Positions 60,965-64,000 of a stretch of DNA of 64,000 bases are shown piece by piece. Each line of letters begins with the position of its first letter. Within the stretch, counting starts at the first letter, position 1. The DNA is from Pseudanabaena sp. ABRG5-3. GTDB lineage: Bacteria > Cyanobacteriota > Cyanobacteriia > Pseudanabaenales > Pseudanabaenaceae. Made by a program: the position numbers and the translations under genes. The notes beneath the pieces were generated by a model. It searched no databases and was not told the DNA's origin. It was given only the letters and a program-made list of their open reading frames with translations. The DNA is taken from the NCBI RefSeq assembly GCF_003967015.1, contig NZ_AP017562.1, positions 1 through 64,000 on the forward strand, written 5' to 3'.

Positions 60965-61302
60965 GGCGATCTCTATTCTAGAATAGTATTTTACATTTTT
61001 TACATGTGTCCTGCTGAGATACTAAGCCTAGCCATAAAAAGCCGTCTTTATAAGCAAAGTAATCTTAAGGTGTCGAAGGATGTTGAGTATACTTGCCATC
61101 ATAAAACAACAACCACTTTCAAATGAGTAAGGGGGTAGGATGAATTAAATATAAGATAGCCACGCCTCAAACTGTTGCTGTAACAGAAAATCATTGTAAG
61201 TTTAATTACGCCTACCTACTTAAGGGTATTACAAAGTTGTTGAACGATAATAGTCAACTCTAATTAACTATTGCTTTTCACTATAGAATCTTTATTCACA
61301 GC
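60965..61302. other. Intergenic region before the methyltransferase gene
   Basis: No gene was found in 338 bases. A TATAGAAT -10-like sequence lies about 20 bases before the methyltransferase start. No repeat or attachment site was recognised. Confidence 0.4.
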
Positions 61303-61920
61303 ATGGAAAAACACGAACAGATCACGATCGCAGAATATGAACTTACCGCAGAGTCCTATCGCGTCGGCACTTGGGAGCATGACGTATCCCAAAATCGTGA
61401 AGCTTTGATCGAAGCCATGCCTAGAGTACCAGGCAAAATTTTGGATCTTGGTTGTGGTCCAGGCAGAGATCTAGTTGCATTTCAGGCTATGGGGCATACA
61501 GTAACAGGACTAGATGCTACTCCGTCATTTGTAGAAATGGCGAAACAGGCGGCTGGTTGCCTAGTATGGGAACAAAGTTTTTTAAGTCTCGATCTCCCGA
61601 ATGATCACTTTGATGGGATCTTTGCCAATGCTTCGCTAATCCATGTACCCAAAACCGAAATGCTTCGTGTGCTTAAGCATTTACATTATGCCCTGTGCGA
61701 TCGCGGAATTTTAGTGATGTCGATGGTACGAGGCTATCATGAAGGTTTTACCGAAAGACCTACGGGTTATCGCTATGTGAGTGGCTGGGAATATGAAACC
61801 CTAGCTCCGAAACTTTTAGAAGCACAATTTCAAATTCTTAGGCATTATTATCGTCCAACAGGTATGCCTATCGAAAGTCAATCATGGTTGGTTTTCGTTG
61901 CTCAAAAAGTCATTATTTGA
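61303..61920 (+). CDS. Class I SAM-dependent methyltransferase
   Basis: The 205-residue protein has the SAM-binding loop KILDLGCGPGRDLVAFQAMG, a strand-2 acid in VTGLDATPSF and HFDGIFANASLIHVPK. It is a typical small-molecule methyltransferase of the Methyltransf_11/25 kind. The substrate is unknown. The next gene starts 13 bases downstream, so both may act together. Confidence 0.88.
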   Translation: MEKHEQITIAEYELTAESYRVGTWEHDVSQNREALIEAMPRVPGKILDLGCGPGRDLVAFQAMGHTVTGLDATPSFVEMAKQAAGCLVWEQSFLSLDLPNDHFDGIFANASLIHVPKTEMLRVLKHLHYALCDRGILVMSMVRGYHEGFTERPTGYRYVSGWEYETLAPKLLEAQFQILRHYYRPTGMPIESQSWLVFVAQKVII

Positions 61921-61933
61921 GATATACACACAT

Positions 61934-62395
61934 ATGAGTCAACAGAAAATATATGGAAAACTGCTCCAAGGGCATCAGATTGCTTCTGGCAGATCCTCAA
62001 ACAGCCCATACCAAGCAGGCACGATCCATACACAAACACCCTTTTTTAAAGAGTTAGGGCTTGATTTGTCACCTTACTTTAGTGGCACTCTCAACGTAGA
62101 TATTTCACCTTATATCTGCATCATGAACAGCCCACAGTTCACTTTTCGGCAGGTGAATTGGACAGAGGCTCATCCACCTGAAGACTTTTCATTTTCCCGA
62201 TGTCCAGTCATTTATAACGATGAAAGCTACGATGGTTGGGTCTACCATCCACATCCAGAAACGAAAATTCGACATTTTCACAATCCTTCAGTGATGGAGT
62301 TGGTTGCAGTTCCTATTCCCAAGATTAAATATGGCGATCTTCTGCAACTATTAATCAATCCTTTGGAGATTGACATTGTTGAACCCATAACCTAG
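61934..62395 (+). CDS. Uncharacterised protein resembling CTP-dependent riboflavin kinase
   Basis: The ATG at 61934 gives 153 residues. The N-terminal part GKLLQGHQIASGRSS, the LGLDLSPYFSGTLNVDISP core and the ending IPKIKYGDLLQLLINP recall the archaeal RibK (DUF120) barrel, in which GTLNV and a late DGD-type motif are conserved. Here the late motif is only KYGD, so activity is uncertain. It follows a methyltransferase gene by 13 bases. The resemblance is a weak, by-eye call. Confidence 0.5.
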   Translation: MSQQKIYGKLLQGHQIASGRSSNSPYQAGTIHTQTPFFKELGLDLSPYFSGTLNVDISPYICIMNSPQFTFRQVNWTEAHPPEDFSFSRCPVIYNDESYDGWVYHPHPETKIRHFHNPSVMELVAVPIPKIKYGDLLQLLINPLEIDIVEPIT

Positions 62396-62405
62396 CTTTT
62401 CTATC

Positions 62406-62510
62406 ATGCAAATTATCCTTGAAGTAGTCGCCTCGGCGAAAACCTATAACGATTGGGTGATCGAATCCTCCAGTCTCGTTACTCTTAGAGCATTAGCTAC
62501 AATTCGCTAA
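62406..62510 (+). CDS. Possible 34-residue ORF
   Basis: An ATG frame encodes MQIILEVVASAKTYNDWVIE and 14 more residues before a stop, ten bases after the preceding gene. There is no clear ribosome-binding site and no known family. It is listed only as a possibility in an otherwise empty 220-base gap. Confidence 0.15.
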   Translation: MQIILEVVASAKTYNDWVIESSSLVTLRALATIR

Positions 62511-62615
62511 AGATCATGCATACAAGCACTTACAGACATCAGCACAACCAATACACCTAAAAATATATGCCTAAAAAGCATTAGAATTGATACTACAGTA
62601 TAATCATTTAAGCCA

Positions 62616-62948
62616 ATGAAACTTCCAAACGGGGACAGAGCCGAACTGGGAGATAAACTCGAACGCTACTGTCTGAACTATGAACATCAGAAAGGTAAAC
62701 ATAAAGCCCTACTTTTTGAAAAACGTCTTGGTATTACCATCGCTAATAAAGAACTTCTAGAAATGTCTCTAAAAGAAGCTGCCATTGAAGGCGAAGCTGA
62801 ACTTTACAAGGTAGATCAATATGGAACTCACTATGATCTCGCATTTGAACTTCATACTGATGTTGGTGAATCACTAATTCTGAGTTGTTGGATTATCAAA
62901 ATTACTGAAGACTTTCCACGCCTTACCAATACTTACCCTATTGATTAG
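62616..62948 (+). CDS. DUF6883-like protein
   Basis: The 110-residue protein starts MKLPNGDRAELGDKLERYCL and continues with NYEHQKGKHKALLFEKRLGI, text that recurs in a common cyanobacterial family I recall as DUF6883. It ends in a strand/turn (LSCWIIKITEDFPRLTNTYP). The function is unknown; the domain also appears in predicted toxin polypeptides. The next small gene starts ten bases after its stop, and such pairs recur. Confidence 0.7.
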   Translation: MKLPNGDRAELGDKLERYCLNYEHQKGKHKALLFEKRLGITIANKELLEMSLKEAAIEGEAELYKVDQYGTHYDLAFELHTDVGESLILSCWIIKITEDFPRLTNTYPID

Positions 62949-62958
62949 AAAAACAACT

Positions 62959-63201
62959 ATGAACGAAATTCAAGAATATGACCTTGTTGCTTTAACAGAA
63001 GATGCGATAGCTACGCATAAAGTCACTCATCAGCAAATTCTCCTGCGAAGAGGACAAATGGGAACAGTTTTAATGTCCTTTGATAACAAAGCATTTCTAA
63101 TCGACTTTACCGATAAAAAAGGAGATACCTTTGCTATGGAAACAATCGAACCTGTCAAGCTACTACGCCTCATTAATGAACCTGAATTAGTCTGTTCATG
63201 A
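62959..63201 (+). CDS. DUF4926-like protein
   Basis: The ATG at 62959 gives 80 residues starting MNEIQEYDLVALTEDAIATH, with LLRRGQMGTVLMSFDNKAFL and ending in a strand. It matches the small DUF4926 family, which often accompanies DUF6883-like genes. It may be an antitoxin or partner, which is a guess from the pairing. Confidence 0.7.
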   Translation: MNEIQEYDLVALTEDAIATHKVTHQQILLRRGQMGTVLMSFDNKAFLIDFTDKKGDTFAMETIEPVKLLRLINEPELVCS

Positions 63202-63214
63202 CTATTCCCAACCC

Positions 63215-64000
63215 ATGACCTTCACAGCAGTCCTAGAGAACATAGCTAGATCAACCATCGCCACAAAAATAGGCGATAAGCTCAAAACAGCCAAAAGCAT
63301 ATCCCTATCAGGACTATCACGTTTAGGCAAAGGACTGGTCAGCACTCACCTCTGTCAACAACAAACCAAACCATTACTCATCGTCACCGCCACCGTCGAA
63401 GAAGCAACCCGATGGGCTTTACAACTCCAGTCCATGTCATGGCGCGTCTATCTATATCAACCCCTTGATACATTTCCCTACGAATCTAGCCAAATAGATT
63501 TAGAAACTGCTTGGACAAGGATTGAGATATTAGCAGAGCTGCTTGCCAAACCACAGCATAACTTAGCGATCGCTACCACCATTAACGCTCTACAGCCCCA
63601 TCTACCATCCACTCAAGTATTCCAAAAACATAGCATCTATCTCAATATCGGCGATTCGCAATCGGTTAAATTACTAGCTGCTGCTTTGGCAAGATTAGGA
63701 TATGTGGAAGTTAAAGAAGTAAAGGAATCAAAACAATGGAGCCGTAAAGGATTTAGTTTTGAAGTATTTCCAGTTAATCGAAATCTACCAGTGCGCCTAA
63801 GCTGCAATCGCGGTACTGTCGAGAAAATCAGAGAGTTTGACCCCACTAATCCTAAAAGCTTCACTGACCTATCCAGCATCGCGATCGCCCCTGTCGATTT
63901 GCATGAGTTGAACTCATCTCACAAAGCCACATTACTGCATTACTTACCCAAAAACTTTATTGTCACTATTGATGAATCCGAACAATGCCAGAGTTATGGA
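63215..64000 (+). CDS. mfd: Transcription-repair coupling factor Mfd, N-terminal part (cut by window)
   Basis: From the ATG at 63215 the frame stays open to the window end (262 codons). ISLSGLSRLGKGLVSTHL, PLLIVTATVEEATRWALQLQ, YLYQPLDTFPYESS and the UvrB-homology text IATTINALQPHLP and EVFPVNRNLPVRL match the N-terminal UvrB-like region of cyanobacterial Mfd. Mfd removes stalled RNA polymerase and recruits UvrA. The helicase domains lie beyond the edge. The gene is normally chromosomal. It starts 13 bases after the DUF4926 gene. Confidence 0.85.
   Translation, partial: MTFTAVLENIARSTIATKIGDKLKTAKSISLSGLSRLGKGLVSTHLCQQQTKPLLIVTATVEEATRWALQLQSMSWRVYLYQPLDTFPYESSQIDLETAWTRIEILAELLAKPQHNLAIATTINALQPHLPSTQVFQKHSIYLNIGDSQSVKLLAAALARLGYVEVKEVKESKQWSRKGFSFEVFPVNRNLPVRLSCNRGTVEKIREFDPTNPKSFTDLSSIAIAPVDLHELNSSHKATLLHYLPKNFIVTIDESEQCQSYG

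Noticed and set aside
1-64000. CRISPR array, tRNA or rRNA genes
   Set aside because: No regularly spaced repeats of CRISPR size were seen, and no cloverleaf or rRNA-like conserved sequence was recognised by eye on either strand.

Overview
The window is cyanobacterial. The HIP1 octamer GCGATCGC is scattered through it, and several proteins match families first described in Synechocystis: a CoaR-type regulator with a precorrin-isomerase-like domain, a ZiaR-type SmtB repressor, an NrsD-type His-tailed exporter, and RppA/RppB-type two-component pairs. The moderate GC content and long perfect hairpins with a GCTTCGC core suggest a Pseudanabaena-like organism, but this is a guess. The housekeeping-type genes lgt and mfd suggest chromosome rather than a small plasmid.

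From about 0.3 to 41 kb the window is a dense metal-homeostasis island. At 0.3-5.3 kb lies a copper block: a MerR regulator, a periplasmic lipoprotein, an Atx1-like chaperone, a cupredoxin and a CopA ATPase. Its chaperone and CopA promoters both have the long 20-bp spacer typical of MerR control. At 5.8-18.3 kb two RppA/RppB-type pairs surround a CzcB/CusB-type adaptor, an NrsD-type exporter, a GH104 lysozyme-like enzyme, an HME-RND pump and a severely shortened adaptor. At 18.3-31.5 kb come YnfA, a translationally coupled multicopper oxidase/ZIP pair, CoaT/CoaR (cobalt), Lgt, a VKOR-thioredoxin fusion, a methyltransferase, ZiaR/ZiaA (zinc) and a CueO-like oxidase. At 34-41 kb come a second HME-RND pump, a lipoprotein, a DUF305 (CopM-like) protein, a BNR-repeat protein, a membrane protein and an SDR.

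The strongest cross-cutting signal is a direct repeat TTTCAY-N5-TTTCAT (period 11 bp). It occurs upstream of the first two-component operon, an adaptor gene, the short adaptor-RND pair, the CueO-like oxidase, the second RND pump and the DUF305 gene. Two more copies lie near the oxidase/ZIP pair in the opposite orientation. It looks like the binding site of the OmpR-type regulators encoded here, which would tie these genes into one regulon.

The island carries many scars of rearrangement: fragments of a duplicated histidine kinase, NrsD, ZiaA and adaptor genes, two intact IS5-family elements with target duplications, and an IS630 fragment. One IS cleanly splits a gene that can be rejoined in frame into a 202-residue protein.

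From 43.5 to 59.7 kb a collinear operon encodes a conjugation-type type IV secretion apparatus. Its components are candidate VirB2, VirB3, VirB4/TraC, VirB5, VirB6, VirB8, VirB10 and VirB9/TraK proteins, a VirD4/TraG coupling protein, a protein with acidic calcium-binding-type repeats, and a topoisomerase I. No relaxase or VirB11 is visible in the window. The remainder (59.7-64 kb) holds small cyanobacterial genes and the start of mfd, which runs off the right edge.
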